Source: JAAELZ01 sp965223465
GTDB lineage: Bacteria; Pseudomonadota; Gammaproteobacteria; Arenicellales; Poriferihabitantaceae
DNA: 64,000 bases
Direction of reading: 5' to 3'
Assembly (NCBI GenBank): GCA_965223465.1
Contig: OZ245025.1
Location: 3,162,001 to 3,226,000 of the forward strand
Part shown: in pieces, positions 1 to 8,445 of the stretch
How the letters are laid out: every line of letters begins with the position of its first letter
How positions within the stretch are numbered: position 1 is the stretch's first letter
Notes under the pieces: generated by a model
The model's database searches: none
What the model was told of the DNA's origin: nothing
Seen by the model: only the letters and a program-made list of their open reading frames with translations
Translations under genes and position numbers: made by a program

Positions 1-663
1 GCTTTTGCTGAAGCGAACCAGGTACTGCAAAATGCGGTTCAGGGAATTTCTGAGTTGATTACCCGTCCGGGCATGATTAACGTCGATTTTGCGGATGTTA
101 AAACGGTTATGTCAGAAATGGGGATGGCAATGATGGGATCAGCTTCCGCGATTGGGGCGAATCGTGCTGAAGAGGCGGCTGAAAAAGCGATTTCCAGCCC
201 GTTGTTGGAGGATACCGATTTACATGGTGCTAAAGGCCTGCTCGTGAATATTACGTCTGGACCAGATCTGACCATTGGTGAATTTTCCAAGATTGGTAAG
301 ATGATGCATGAATTTGTCGGTGATGATGCGGTCGTGGTGGTAGGTTCTGCCATCGACCCGGAAATGCAAGGCGAATTGCGTGTTACCATGGTCGCCACCG
401 GTTTGGGTGATGTTGAGGAAGTCAAGCAGGCACCCGCTACACCAAAACTGGAAACTCCTGCGGTTGAGCCAGTTCGTAATACTGCAAAGCCTGATTTTAG
501 TCAACCAAGGGTGGGTGAAACTGGCCAGCGCCAGACCGATTTTATTCCACCTGCTCCCTCAAGAGGCAGCTACGATGGAGGTGCGCGGGTTGCAGGCGGA
601 ACGCAGATAGATTATTCGGATTTAGATGTGCCTGCGTTTATTCGAAATCAACAAGCAGACTAA
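1..663 (+). CDS. ftsZ: Cell division protein FtsZ, C-terminal part
   Basis: The start lies before the window; 220 residues are visible. FtsZ is the tubulin-like GTPase that forms the cytokinetic ring. The visible part is the tubulin C-terminal domain (VNITSGPDLTIGEF, then VVVVGSAIDPEM and RVTMVATGLG), a variable linker of about 60 residues rich in P, Q and R, and the conserved tail DLDVPAFIRNQ, which in this family binds FtsA and ZipA. TAA is at 661-663. In many gammaproteobacteria lpxC follows ftsZ; here a convergent metallo-hydrolase follows instead. Identification is secure from the domain and tail. Confidence 0.97.
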   Translation, partial: AFAEANQVLQNAVQGISELITRPGMINVDFADVKTVMSEMGMAMMGSASAIGANRAEEAAEKAISSPLLEDTDLHGAKGLLVNITSGPDLTIGEFSKIGKMMHEFVGDDAVVVVGSAIDPEMQGELRVTMVATGLGDVEEVKQAPATPKLETPAVEPVRNTAKPDFSQPRVGETGQRQTDFIPPAPSRGSYDGGARVAGGTQIDYSDLDVPAFIRNQQAD

Positions 664-678
664 CAGTTTGCTATGAAG

Positions 679-726
679 ACACCTGCAGTGTGTTAATTCT
701 CTGCATGCCACGCAGGCTGCAGGTGT
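679..726 (+). terminator. Candidate terminator after ftsZ
   Basis: Ten-base perfect inverted repeat ACACCTGCAG (679-688) and CTGCAGGTGT (717-726), 28-base loop, followed by a T-rich stretch (TTCTTGCTTGTTTTG). It lies between the convergent ends of ftsZ and the metallo-hydrolase. The long loop and broken T-run make it a moderate candidate only. Confidence 0.4.
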
Positions 727-749
727 TCTTGCTTGTTTTGTAGATTGGG

Positions 750-1475
750 TTAGTGTTGGTGTAACCAGTGATGTGCACGTTTTGTACTGACCGCATCATA
801 AGGAGATGAGCGCACTTTGCCGTGTAGTTGCATTCTGAACTTCACAAAATCAGCCGCCTCGTCAAAATGCATAAAAGGATTTCCCTCTATTTGTTCCGCT
901 AGACTCGCGGTTGGCTTAACCGCGTAATTGTGGCCGGGTAATATTTCCGTCTGTTTAGGTAGCTCCCGCTTGATTTTATTTAGGGTGTCAAACATGGTAT
1001 TTGGGTCACCGCCGGCCAAGTCGCAACGACCACAACCAAATACAAACATGGTATCTCCAGTAATCAATTGATTCTGCACTTGATAGCAGGCAGAACCCGG
1101 TGTGTGTCCCGGTGTATGCAACACATTAATATGGGTATCACCCACCGTCAGCGTATCACCGCCATGATGGAGGCTAGGCGCGATGCTAGTCTGCCCCCAG
1201 AACTGCGCTTCGGCGTGGGTTAAATGTAACTCGGCATCATAACGATTTAAAATATCGTCAATCGCGTTAATGTGATCATGATGGCTATGGGTTAATAAAA
1301 TATCACTTATCTCTAGCCTCAAGCTATCAGCCAGTGCAAGGATTTGCTTAGGTTCCCATGCAGGGTCCACAACAGCAGCGCGTTTAGATTGGGTATCCTC
1401 GATAAGATAGATAAAGTTTTCCATTGGCCCAAGTTCCAGAGTATGGATTCGGGTGGTGGGACGATCCTGTTTCAT
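750..1475 (-). CDS. MBL-fold metallo-hydrolase (glyoxalase II-like)
   Basis: 241 residues. The metal-binding signature THSHHDH is near residue 62. A later His occurs in HTPGHTPGS, the bridging Asp in ITGDTMF and the last His in LPGHNY. This is the full ligand set of the glyoxalase II/persulfide dioxygenase branch of metallo-beta-lactamase-fold hydrolases. The segment FGCGRCDLAGGD has the GCGR seen in that branch. Length is close to glyoxalase II (about 250). No signal peptide, so cytoplasmic. Substrate cannot be told: S-D-lactoylglutathione or another thioester is likely, persulfide less so. It is convergent to ftsZ and stands alone. Confidence 0.85.
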   Translation of the reverse strand: MKQDRPTTRIHTLELGPMENFIYLIEDTQSKRAAVVDPAWEPKQILALADSLRLEISDILLTHSHHDHINAIDDILNRYDAELHLTHAEAQFWGQTSIAPSLHHGGDTLTVGDTHINVLHTPGHTPGSACYQVQNQLITGDTMFVFGCGRCDLAGGDPNTMFDTLNKIKRELPKQTEILPGHNYAVKPTASLAEQIEGNPFMHFDEAADFVKFRMQLHGKVRSSPYDAVSTKRAHHWLHQH

Positions 1476-1601
1476 GCAGAATAAATATGGATTGGGTAAA
1501 GACCATTATGGCTTTTAAAGCCCGTAGTTGTCAAAATCTATTGACCTTCTTTTGGCTGCCACGTATCTTGCCCGATATAAATTAACCACTGGAGAAACAC
1601 C

Positions 1602-1784
1602 ATGTCTACTGCTTTACGCGTTCAATTTATCATTGTTGCCTTACTCGTGTATCTCGGGATATTTCTTTCCGGCTATACCAACGTTCATTGGTTTTTGTAT
1701 GTGCCGGTTGTGGCTTTAATATTTGCGGGTATCACAGGGTTTTGTCCTGGTCTAAGAATATTAAGGGCAATTGGATTGAAGTGA
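1602..1784 (+). CDS. Small DUF2892-like inner-membrane protein
   Basis: 60 residues with two hydrophobic stretches (about 8-23 and 30-44). The C-terminal ITGFCPGLRIL resembles the TGFCP-x-Y signature of DUF2892/YgaP-type membrane peptides. A good ribosome-binding site (GGAGAAA) lies 5 bases before the ATG, which decides this start over the overlapping frame from 1528. The next gene starts about 15 bases downstream. Some DUF2892 proteins sit next to rhodanese domains, but none is present here. Function unknown. Confidence 0.6.
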   Translation: MSTALRVQFIIVALLVYLGIFLSGYTNVHWFLYVPVVALIFAGITGFCPGLRILRAIGLK

Positions 1785-1798
1785 ATAATGGCTTAGCA

Positions 1799-2296
1799 AT
1801 GAAAATAGGTCGACGCACGCTTATCGTTTCGCTATTAGGGTTATTAGCTACGATCACATTTGTAGGCAGAAAGAAAGCAGAAGATCATCGCGCGTTTCGA
1901 TTTGATCAGATATTTGTCAAACTGATTGATACATTTATCCCGTCTGACAAAGACCCGGGGGCGTTAGATGTGGGTATCGATCAGCAACTGCTGAGCAAAG
2001 TACGCGCCAACAAAGGCTACTTCCAAAAAATATTTTCTACCTTGCAAGTAATTCACGATATATCAATAAGGGATTACGGGCGCGCATTTGATTCTTTAGA
2101 CTTACGAGATCGAGTCAATTTGATTGGGCCTCTTCTATTAGCGGATTTTCCTGATCAAAACACGCGCGTTCAGCTAATCAGCCTCAGAGCAAAAACCATT
2201 ACCTATTTTTATACCTCGGGTGCGGCTTTCAAAATGTTGAATTACCATCCTCCCTCACAAGGAGGTTATCCAGATTACGACGCACAACCTGGCTGA
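1799..2296 (+). CDS. Gluconate 2-dehydrogenase subunit 3-like protein (GMC small subunit)
   Basis: 165 residues from the ATG at 1799; a GTG at 1781 is an alternative. A single N-terminal hydrophobic segment (LIVSLLGLLATITFVG) after RR looks like a Tat-type signal or anchor. The motif LIDTFIPSDKDPGALDVG matches the I-P-x-D-x-PGA-x-x-x-G region typical of the gluconate_2-dh3 family, small subunits that partner membrane-bound GMC dehydrogenases. The stop is 10 bases before the GMC gene start, so the two are probably co-translated. Function rests on family resemblance and on the neighbour. Confidence 0.7.
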   Translation: MKIGRRTLIVSLLGLLATITFVGRKKAEDHRAFRFDQIFVKLIDTFIPSDKDPGALDVGIDQQLLSKVRANKGYFQKIFSTLQVIHDISIRDYGRAFDSLDLRDRVNLIGPLLLADFPDQNTRVQLISLRAKTITYFYTSGAAFKMLNYHPPSQGGYPDYDAQPG

Positions 2297-2306
2297 AAGC
2301 GCCCGA

Positions 2307-3950
2307 ATGAAAGACGACTATGATGTTGTCATTGCCGGGGCCGGTGCGGGAGGTGGCTTTGCTGCGATGGTGTTGGCTCGGCAAGGTCTTAAGGTGTTGT
2401 TGCTAGAACGGGGCAAGCGCTACGACTATAGGCGCGATTTCCCGATGCACCACGACGATTGGGAAATGCAGCCTAAGGCATTCGCGTCTGTCTTGGGTCT
2501 ATTCGATCAAGTGGAGACCCCCTCTATTTCACCGGATGATTTTAGTTTGTGCTCTGGGCGTTATGAAAAAAGTGGACGACTGCAACACAATCAGCCAACA
2601 CGTAGGGGGCGCTTTCAATATCAACGTGCCTTGGGGCTTGGCGGTTCAACTTTGCACTACCAGGGTGAGGCGCATCGCTATCCTGAGCACGCGTTTGCGC
2701 CGGCGAGCTTATATGGGTGGGGTCAGGATTGGCCATTTGACTATTATGAGTTGGCACCATATTACCAACGGGTAGAAGCGACGCTCGGTGTCGCGGGTGA
2801 ACAGGACAATCCATTTAAGCCTGCGCGAGAAGCCTTTCCGACACCCGCCCATACGGTGTCGACGCGTAGTCAACTCGTGAAAAAGGGTGCTGAAAGACTT
2901 GGGTGGTCGTTATTGCCGAATACATTGGCCTTGCCCAGCAAGTCTACTGATGGGCGTGTTGCTTGCCAGCATAGCGGTGGTTGTGTCCAGGGTTGCATAT
3001 TTGGCGCTAAATCCAGTACCGACTTAACCGCTATTCGAGTCGCTGAAAAAACCGGTAATTTGACCATTCTGCCACATAGTCGCTTATTGCAGATTGAAGT
3101 GGATACAGAAGGTGAAGTAACGGGTTTTGTCTATAAATTTAAACAAAAGCTGGAGAAGATTTCCGCCAAAAAATATATGTTGGCTCTTGGTGCAGTTGAA
3201 ACACCGCGTGTAATGTTAGCCAGTCAAAGTACGCGTTATCCAAACGGTATCGGCAATGATGGGGATAATGTTGGTCGTTATTTTATGGAGACCATTTCAG
3301 CACGGCTTGAGTGTCGCGCTGAACAGTCTATGCACAGTTACAAAGGTCCACCCATTGATGCTCGTATATGGGATTTTGCCAAACCGCAAGCTCCCCTGCG
3401 TTCTGGCTTCGTATTAGGTGTTGCTGGTACCTTGAGCGGGCGCCACAGCCCTGTCTCATATGCATGGAGCCTATCGGGCATCGGCAAAGCGCATAAGCAG
3501 AAAATGCGTGATCAATTTGGCAGAGATATCCAGTTGTTTGGCATCGCCGAGCACATCCCTAATCGAGAAAACCGATTAACCCTTTCGGAGCTAGTTGATC
3601 AAGATGGGGTAGCAAAAGTTAAGTTGTATAGCGACTACCATGAATATGATAAGCAAACGCTCAAGGCGATGATACGACGTATTTTAGAATGGGCAGATGC
3701 TTGCGAGCTCAAGCAACGACAGGGCTTTCATAGTACTTATGATATACCGGCCGCCGCACACGTAGGGGGCACTTGCAGGATGGGGCTTGACCCAGCAATA
3801 TCGGTCACCGACTCCAATGGCAGGGTGCACGGCATCAGCAATTTGTATATTGCCGATGCCAGTGTATTACCTACACTGGGTGCGGGTGATTCGCCTTCGC
3901 TTACGATTCAAGCGTTAGCGATGCGCACCGCGTCAAAACTACTTGGCTGA
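2307..3950 (+). CDS. GMC-family oxidoreductase (FAD-dependent)
   Basis: 547 residues. An N-terminal Rossmann FAD motif IAGAGAGGG (about 9-17) is followed by LLLERG with the ribose-binding Glu. The C-terminal GMC signature includes HVGGTCRMG, with the active-site His, and the closing block LYIADASVLPTLGAGDSPSLTIQALAMR. Between them is a Cys-containing segment HSGGCVQGCIFGAK seen in gluconate/sorbitol-dehydrogenase-type members. With the small subunit just upstream it likely forms a periplasmic-facing alcohol or sugar dehydrogenase that feeds the respiratory chain. No cytochrome subunit is adjacent. No signal of its own; export could ride on the small subunit. Substrate unknown. Confidence 0.88.
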   Translation: MKDDYDVVIAGAGAGGGFAAMVLARQGLKVLLLERGKRYDYRRDFPMHHDDWEMQPKAFASVLGLFDQVETPSISPDDFSLCSGRYEKSGRLQHNQPTRRGRFQYQRALGLGGSTLHYQGEAHRYPEHAFAPASLYGWGQDWPFDYYELAPYYQRVEATLGVAGEQDNPFKPAREAFPTPAHTVSTRSQLVKKGAERLGWSLLPNTLALPSKSTDGRVACQHSGGCVQGCIFGAKSSTDLTAIRVAEKTGNLTILPHSRLLQIEVDTEGEVTGFVYKFKQKLEKISAKKYMLALGAVETPRVMLASQSTRYPNGIGNDGDNVGRYFMETISARLECRAEQSMHSYKGPPIDARIWDFAKPQAPLRSGFVLGVAGTLSGRHSPVSYAWSLSGIGKAHKQKMRDQFGRDIQLFGIAEHIPNRENRLTLSELVDQDGVAKVKLYSDYHEYDKQTLKAMIRRILEWADACELKQRQGFHSTYDIPAAAHVGGTCRMGLDPAISVTDSNGRVHGISNLYIADASVLPTLGAGDSPSLTIQALAMRTASKLLG

Positions 3951-3986
3951 TAAGGTTGGAATATGACTACTGACAGCTAGGGGTAG

Positions 3987-4565
3987 TCATAGATCACAGA
4001 ATGCATCATCTGGGCAAGCAGTACCTTCGGGTAACACACCTGCAGCAATCTGACCCGAAGCATTTAGTGAATACGTTGCACCAGAAGCTGCTACGCTGGT
4101 TACTTCGAGCGATGGTGGAGAAGCTATTTGACAGCCGCCTGAATAGTTAAGTACTACAGGGCCGCCATTAATGGTACCGCTTCCCTCAAATGCGTCTTCG
4201 ATGAACTGGCCGTCGCTTAGCAATACCTGCGCGGTGAAATTGCTACCGCCGGGTGAATCAATCGTAATACACATCTCTCCACTCCTGGGGGCATATCCTC
4301 CAGCTAGTGCTTCGGGAATAAGAATAGATAATAGTTTATTTTCTTTATTATTTACCACACCTGGAAATGTCAAAGTGCCGCTAAAGGAAGTAGGCAATGT
4401 AGGGGTGGGGCTAGAATCCGTCTCAGTTGTTTGGGCGTGTGTCGGAAGAATTACCGCGTTTACGATTGGTTTAGACCATGATTTAGGTAATTGACTTGCA
4501 CCTAATACCGTGCTCCCTATACCTATTAACAGTTTACGCCGAGTGTTCGGGTTCTTGTTACTCAT
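3987..4565 (-). CDS. Secreted protein with RR leader and HAQTT motif
   Basis: 192 residues, no family recognised. The N-terminus has NTRRKLLIGIG, then a hydrophobic stretch, then SWSKPIVNAVILPTHAQTT. The same leader layout (RRR, hydrophobic stretch, SWVKPIV, ILPAHAQTT) occurs in the protein at 29675-30412. Cleavage after HA (A-x-A before Q) is plausible. The mature part is Ser/Thr/Gly-rich with five Cys, suggesting an extracytoplasmic beta-rich protein. It is convergent with the GMC gene. What the leader does is unknown; Tat export is an inference from the twin arginine. Confidence 0.65.
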   Translation of the reverse strand: MSNKNPNTRRKLLIGIGSTVLGASQLPKSWSKPIVNAVILPTHAQTTETDSSPTPTLPTSFSGTLTFPGVVNNKENKLLSILIPEALAGGYAPRSGEMCITIDSPGGSNFTAQVLLSDGQFIEDAFEGSGTINGGPVVLNYSGGCQIASPPSLEVTSVAASGATYSLNASGQIAAGVLPEGTACPDDAFCDL

Positions 4566-4819
4566 TATTGGTTACCTACTATTTAGAATACACCTTCTCA
4601 CAAGTTACTTGAGATATATACGTATACAAGTAGTTAATACTGCCGATAGTAATCTATTCAGGTATGTATGTAAATGGCTTAAGTATGCTGATCGCCATGA
4701 TCGTTCAATGAAAACATGAAAATCTAGGTAGATTGATAGATGGCTGGTTATGCCTGAATGTGATGATATGGGTTGTCTAATATGATTTCCAAACTAAATA
4801 TATTGTGCTCATTTTTTAC

Positions 4820-4827
4820 TTAAGCTT
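4820..4827 (+). repeat. Target-site duplication, left copy (IS982)
   Basis: TTAAGCTT directly abuts the left inverted repeat of the IS982-family element and is repeated exactly at 5803-5810. Confidence 0.85.
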
Positions 4828-5802
4828 ACCCGTGGTGCATATTAATTAACAGCAATCTTAATGTGATTCAGGGGCCGTCCATTGCGCTGATTTAGCCACT
4901 GAATAATGGTTAATGCTGTTACTTTGGAGAGCACTCTGGTGGCCAGTCCGTTAAATGATTTAGCGTAGTTTCTGCGAATCATAAACTGATCACATAACTG
5001 AGAAAACAAAGTTTCAATTCGTTTTCTGGCTTTTCTGAGCACAGGACTAAATGGCTTGAAATTAGTTTGGTTTCGACGCAATGGTGTTTCCAGTTTGATC
5101 TGATTGTGAGCAAATAAATCCGTTTGATATTGTTGGCTAACATAGCCCTTATCTCCTATCAACACACAGTTGCTAAACTGTTCTTTAACGTGTTCCAGAT
5201 AATGGATATCGTGTGCCGAAGCCTTTGATATATCAACAGATTTGATCACACCTTGTAAGGTACATACCGCATGTAACTTATAGCCATAGTAGGGCATATT
5301 TTGAGCCGCACAATAACCATAATCGGGGCTGCTTATTTCCGCCTCTTGGCAGATTGAGCTGCGTCTGGCTCGAGCAAACTTGCACAGCTCTATGGGCATG
5401 CTATCGATCAGGTGATAATCTTCATAAGCAGTGATTTTGTCTGTAAGCGCAAGACGTATCTCATTGAGATTAGGGGCGAGCTTTCTACGTCTACGGTTAT
5501 AGACCGAACGCTCAATTAAAGGGCTCAGTTCAATGGGGAGCAGTTTGAACAAATAACGTTCTGAGTCGATACCCAGAGATTCAGCAGCTAAGCTCAGTGC
5601 GATGAGTTTTTTATCGGAAAGTTTGGGTTTACGGCGATATAGGTAAAAATTATGTTCTGACACGACTTCGTGCAACAAAGATAGAATTCTGGTATAACTG
5701 TTTAATAAGTTACTCATATCATTACATTTTTTGCTGAAAACACAATGATACTCCTTTAGTGGAAATGAGCAACTTCTTCTCAATTTATAATGCACCACGG
5801 GT
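4828..5802 (-). mobile_element. Complete IS982-family insertion sequence
   Basis: 975 bases, the usual size for IS982-family elements. The termini are perfect 13-base inverted repeats, ACCCGTGGTGCAT (4828-4840) and ATGCACCACGGGT (5790-5802), with weaker similarity just inside. An exact 8-base direct repeat TTAAGCTT flanks both ends (4820-4827, 5803-5810). One intact transposase gene fills it. The element sits 15 bases beyond the stop of the DMT transporter gene, so that gene is not disrupted. Intact ends, intact orf and perfect duplication suggest a recent, potentially active copy. Confidence 0.92.
4842..5717 (-). CDS. IS982-family transposase
   Basis: 291 residues from the ATG at 5717. A longer reading from 5828 would start outside the element and overlap the neighbouring gene, so it is rejected. 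DDE-type enzyme. The block IDSMPIELCKFARARRS carries the first catalytic Asp, VLIGDKGYVS the second and ARKRIETLFSQL the catalytic Glu, spacing typical for IS982. QNMPYYGYKLHAVCTLQGV is a conserved family stretch. Length equals the family norm (about 290), with no frameshift seen. Confidence 0.93.
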   Translation of the reverse strand: MSNLLNSYTRILSLLHEVVSEHNFYLYRRKPKLSDKKLIALSLAAESLGIDSERYLFKLLPIELSPLIERSVYNRRRRKLAPNLNEIRLALTDKITAYEDYHLIDSMPIELCKFARARRSSICQEAEISSPDYGYCAAQNMPYYGYKLHAVCTLQGVIKSVDISKASAHDIHYLEHVKEQFSNCVLIGDKGYVSQQYQTDLFAHNQIKLETPLRRNQTNFKPFSPVLRKARKRIETLFSQLCDQFMIRRNYAKSFNGLATRVLSKVTALTIIQWLNQRNGRPLNHIKIAVN

Positions 5803-5810
5803 TTAAGCTT
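5803..5810 (+). repeat. Target-site duplication, right copy (IS982)
   Basis: TTAAGCTT immediately after the right inverted repeat, identical to 4820-4827. Confidence 0.85.
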
Positions 5811-5824
5811 ATAACTGTATTGGT

Positions 5825-6706
5825 TCATTTAGTGAACTTTCTCACAATGCGTCCATCAATAAACAATAGGCCCAGAAAAATCACCAACATACCCAATAGC
5901 TGAATCAGCTCTATCTTCTCTCCCAGAAAGGTCATACCCAGAAAAATAGCCGATATGGGTACCATAAACGTCACTAGGGAGAAATTCACTGGGCCGATTT
6001 TTGGCAGTAAAGTGTACATAATGGTAAAGGCTAACGCGGTTGAAATCAGACCGATACCCAAAAAGGCAAGCCATACAGAGATATTGAGCCCTACCGGTAT
6101 GCCTTCGATAAAAAGAGCAAACACTAGCGAAATGATAGATGCACCAATTAATCCGCCTGTGGCATTAACCACCGGTGGGTAATGCTTAAGCTTGCGTGCC
6201 ATATTAAGCCCGATTGCATAACAAATCGTTGCGCTGTACACCGCCAAGTAAGCAATAATTTCATCGGTCTGGCCTGCCGTCAGCTTGGGCAGGGTAAGAA
6301 TTGTAACACCGATAAAACCAATCAGAATACCCATAAACTTAAGCCGTGTGGCCCTTTCTCCACCGGGCCAAAAATGCGTCACAATGAGTATGGTTATCGG
6401 GTTCATCGCATTAATGATAGATGCCAGGCCGCCGGTAATTTGCTGCTGTCCCCAGGCAATAGCCGTAAATGGCAGGGCGTAAGAAATAGCGCCCAGCAGT
6501 AGATAAAACCCCCAAAGCCTTGCATCTGTCGGGATGTTTTTACCTGAAAAAACAACATACGCCCATACGCCGATTGCACCTATGCTCACTCGGCCAGCGG
6601 TCAGTGTCCACGGGCCGACGGCTTTAATTAGGATTGCATTAAAGAAAAATGAGCCGCCCCACATGATGCTGAGCACGATTAGTAAAAGCCAGTGTCTAAG
6701 TGACAT
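5825..6706 (-). CDS. EamA/DMT-family transporter
   Basis: 293 residues with about ten hydrophobic segments in two halves, the EamA (DUF6) duplication. The N-terminal IMWGGSFFFNAILIKAVGP and the motifs MNPITILIVTH and PISAIFLGMTFLGEKI are typical of RhaT/EamA exporters. These drug/metabolite transporters usually export amino acids or metabolites; the substrate cannot be predicted. It is transcribed alone on the minus strand, and an IS982 copy lies directly after its stop, so its terminator may have been displaced. Confidence 0.88.
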   Translation of the reverse strand: MSLRHWLLLIVLSIMWGGSFFFNAILIKAVGPWTLTAGRVSIGAIGVWAYVVFSGKNIPTDARLWGFYLLLGAISYALPFTAIAWGQQQITGGLASIINAMNPITILIVTHFWPGGERATRLKFMGILIGFIGVTILTLPKLTAGQTDEIIAYLAVYSATICYAIGLNMARKLKHYPPVVNATGGLIGASIISLVFALFIEGIPVGLNISVWLAFLGIGLISTALAFTIMYTLLPKIGPVNFSLVTFMVPISAIFLGMTFLGEKIELIQLLGMLVIFLGLLFIDGRIVRKFTK

Positions 6707-6870
6707 CGTATGGTCCAGGAAAAGGTTAGTGTTGGGGTGGAGAGCCCCTGGTTAAATAGCGCCCGTAGGCTGCCAGATTATGTTTCGTGAGCTTATTGCA
6801 TGTTCACGCGAACAACAATCTGATTCGTGCTGCGCAATATTAATAAATCCAAATATTGTCCATTGAGGCT

Positions 6871-7521
6871 TTATACCGGGTAAATCATTCTGAACGTCAG
6901 GTTGATACGCGGCTTCCGGCAGCACAGGCGTTTAGGAATATGATGTTGCCAGTATTTTTGGGTTTCACCTCGCATGAGCAATAGTGAACCCGAATTTAGA
7001 TTCAATTTTATCAATTCGCCACCCGCCTTAGACTTGAAGTGCATATCACGCGCTGCGCCTACGCTCAGTGATGCAATGATGGGCTGTGGCCCTAACTCGG
7101 GCTCATTGTCAGCGTGCCAACCCATGGTATCTTGCCCATTTCGGTAGTAATTCAGTAAAACCGCATTGAATTTTGCTTCGCAAAACTGTTCCACACCTTG
7201 TTTTAACCGTTTTAGCGTGGGTGTCCACGCCTGGGGGGCGTGTAGTGTCTTTGAGTATTTGTATGTAAGATTTTGATCGCCCACAAACTGAACTAGCCTC
7301 GGGCTTTTATGCCACTTTCCATACACTTTTATCCGGGGTTGCTGCCACCGTGTTGTAGCAATAAGTTCGTCTAGTAGCGTATCCGCTTGATCAGTAGATA
7401 AAAAGTTGGGCTGTAGTTTTAACGATAAATAATCGCGTTCAATGATTAGATTGTCACCGATGAAATCCTGTTGTCCAGCTACGGACGGAGCAAATGCAGG
7501 TTTATTATTCCGCTTCTCCAA
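6871..7521 (-). CDS. AlkB-like 2-oxoglutarate/Fe(II) dioxygenase
   Basis: 216 residues. The Fe(II) ligands are visible as W-H-A-D in MGWHADNEPELGP and the distal His in WQHHIPKR. The 2-oxoglutarate-binding Arg lies in PRINLTFR near the C-terminus. ASLSVGAARDMHFK is the conserved strand before the second half. This matches the AlkB/ALKBH2-3 branch that removes alkyl lesions from DNA bases by oxidative demethylation. The start overlaps the end of yggX by 17 bases, suggesting translational coupling at the end of upp-yggX-alkB. No Ada-box or SOS box was noticed upstream. Confidence 0.9.
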   Translation of the reverse strand: MEKRNNKPAFAPSVAGQQDFIGDNLIIERDYLSLKLQPNFLSTDQADTLLDELIATTRWQQPRIKVYGKWHKSPRLVQFVGDQNLTYKYSKTLHAPQAWTPTLKRLKQGVEQFCEAKFNAVLLNYYRNGQDTMGWHADNEPELGPQPIIASLSVGAARDMHFKSKAGGELIKLNLNSGSLLLMRGETQKYWQHHIPKRLCCRKPRINLTFRMIYPV

Positions 7522-7741
7522 ACAACCATTTCTCCATTTCAGCCTTTAGCAGGGCTTTGTGCTCTGGGTTAATCGGGCTTAAGTTATTCTCGTTGATGAG
7601 GATGGTTTGCTGTCCAAGCCATTCGTGCCAGGCTTGTTTGGAAATATTCTGGTATATCTTTTCACCCAGTTCGCCCGGCCAAGGTGCTTTTTCCAGGCCT
7701 TCAGCTTCTTTATTTAGCTTTACACAATTTACTTTTCGCAT
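7505..7741 (-). CDS. yggX: Probable Fe(2+)-trafficking protein YggX
   Basis: 78 residues. It has the family pattern NCVKLNKEAEGLEKAPWPGE near the N-terminus with the conserved Cys, then LGEKIYQNISKQAWHEWL and QTILINENNLSP. YggX proteins (about 80-90 residues) protect Fe-S clusters from oxidative damage. The gene often follows mutY, whose product is itself an Fe-S enzyme. Here upp and a methyltransferase gene come between them. It starts 3 bases after upp ends and overlaps the following alkB-like gene. Confidence 0.95.
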   Translation of the reverse strand: MRKVNCVKLNKEAEGLEKAPWPGELGEKIYQNISKQAWHEWLGQQTILINENNLSPINPEHKALLKAEMEKWLFGEAE

Positions 7742-7744
7742 GGT

Positions 7745-8371
7745 TTATTTGGTTCCGAAAATTTTATCGCCTGCATCCCCCAGACCTGGAATAATATAGC
7801 CCGCTGCATTTAAATGCGAATCCACCGATGCGGTATACACGTCAATATCTGGATGGTGTTCTTCTAATAGCTTGATTCCTTCCGGCGCAGCAACCAGAAA
7901 AATCCCGATAATATCTTTACAGCCCGCAGCTTTGAGCATGTCGATCGTCGCGACCAATGTACCCCCAGTTGCCAGCATGGGGTCGATTACCATGGCGGTT
8001 CGGTCCGCAATATCTTTGATCAATTTCTGGAAATAGACCACGGGCTGCAAGGTCTCTTCATCACGATACAAGCCCACTACCGATACTTTCGCGTTGGGAA
8101 TGGCCTCCAGCACCCCATCAAGCATGCCCAGACCTGCGCGTAGTATTGGCACAACGGTAATCTTTTTCCCGCGGATCTGTTCGACTTCGACCGAGCCGGA
8201 CCAGCATTCGATCTCTATCTTTTCGGTAGGTAAGGCGCGAGTGGCTTCATAGGTCAACAGCATACCCACTTCAGAGGCCAATTCTCTGAAAGCTTTGGTG
8301 CTGACATCATGATGACGCATTAGACCAAGTTTGTGCTGTATGAGTGGGTGATTTATTTCATGAATCGCCAT
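7745..8371 (-). CDS. upp: Uracil phosphoribosyltransferase
   Basis: 208 residues, the normal length. It converts uracil and PRPP to UMP in pyrimidine salvage. The PRPP-binding motif VIDPMLATGGTLVATID, the segment VPILRAGLGMLDG and the C-terminal uracil-binding GYIIPGLGDAGDKIFGT are all present. It is first in a minus-strand group with yggX and the alkB-like gene. A TATAAT box lies about 30 bases before its ATG. No uraA permease is adjacent. Confidence 0.97.
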   Translation of the reverse strand: MAIHEINHPLIQHKLGLMRHHDVSTKAFRELASEVGMLLTYEATRALPTEKIEIECWSGSVEVEQIRGKKITVVPILRAGLGMLDGVLEAIPNAKVSVVGLYRDEETLQPVVYFQKLIKDIADRTAMVIDPMLATGGTLVATIDMLKAAGCKDIIGIFLVAAPEGIKLLEEHHPDIDVYTASVDSHLNAAGYIIPGLGDAGDKIFGTK

Positions 8372-8407
8372 GATTATTGTTTTGATCGAGATACGCAGGT
8401 GCGCGAG

Positions 8408-8413
8408 ATTATA
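8408..8413 (-). promoter_or_regulatory. Candidate -10 box for upp-yggX-alkB
   Basis: Minus-strand TATAAT reads at 8413-8408, about 37 bases before the upp ATG and inside the 74-base gap after the methyltransferase gene. No convincing -35 hexamer is seen at standard spacing, so this is moderate evidence that upp has its own promoter. Confidence 0.4.
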
Positions 8414-8445
8414 GCCTTTTTAAGTAACGGTTTGCGCTCGCCGTA

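Noticed and set aside
4842..5828. Longer transposase reading frame beginning at 5828
   Set aside because: It would start outside the inverted repeat and overlap the EamA gene; ATG 5717 gives the family length.
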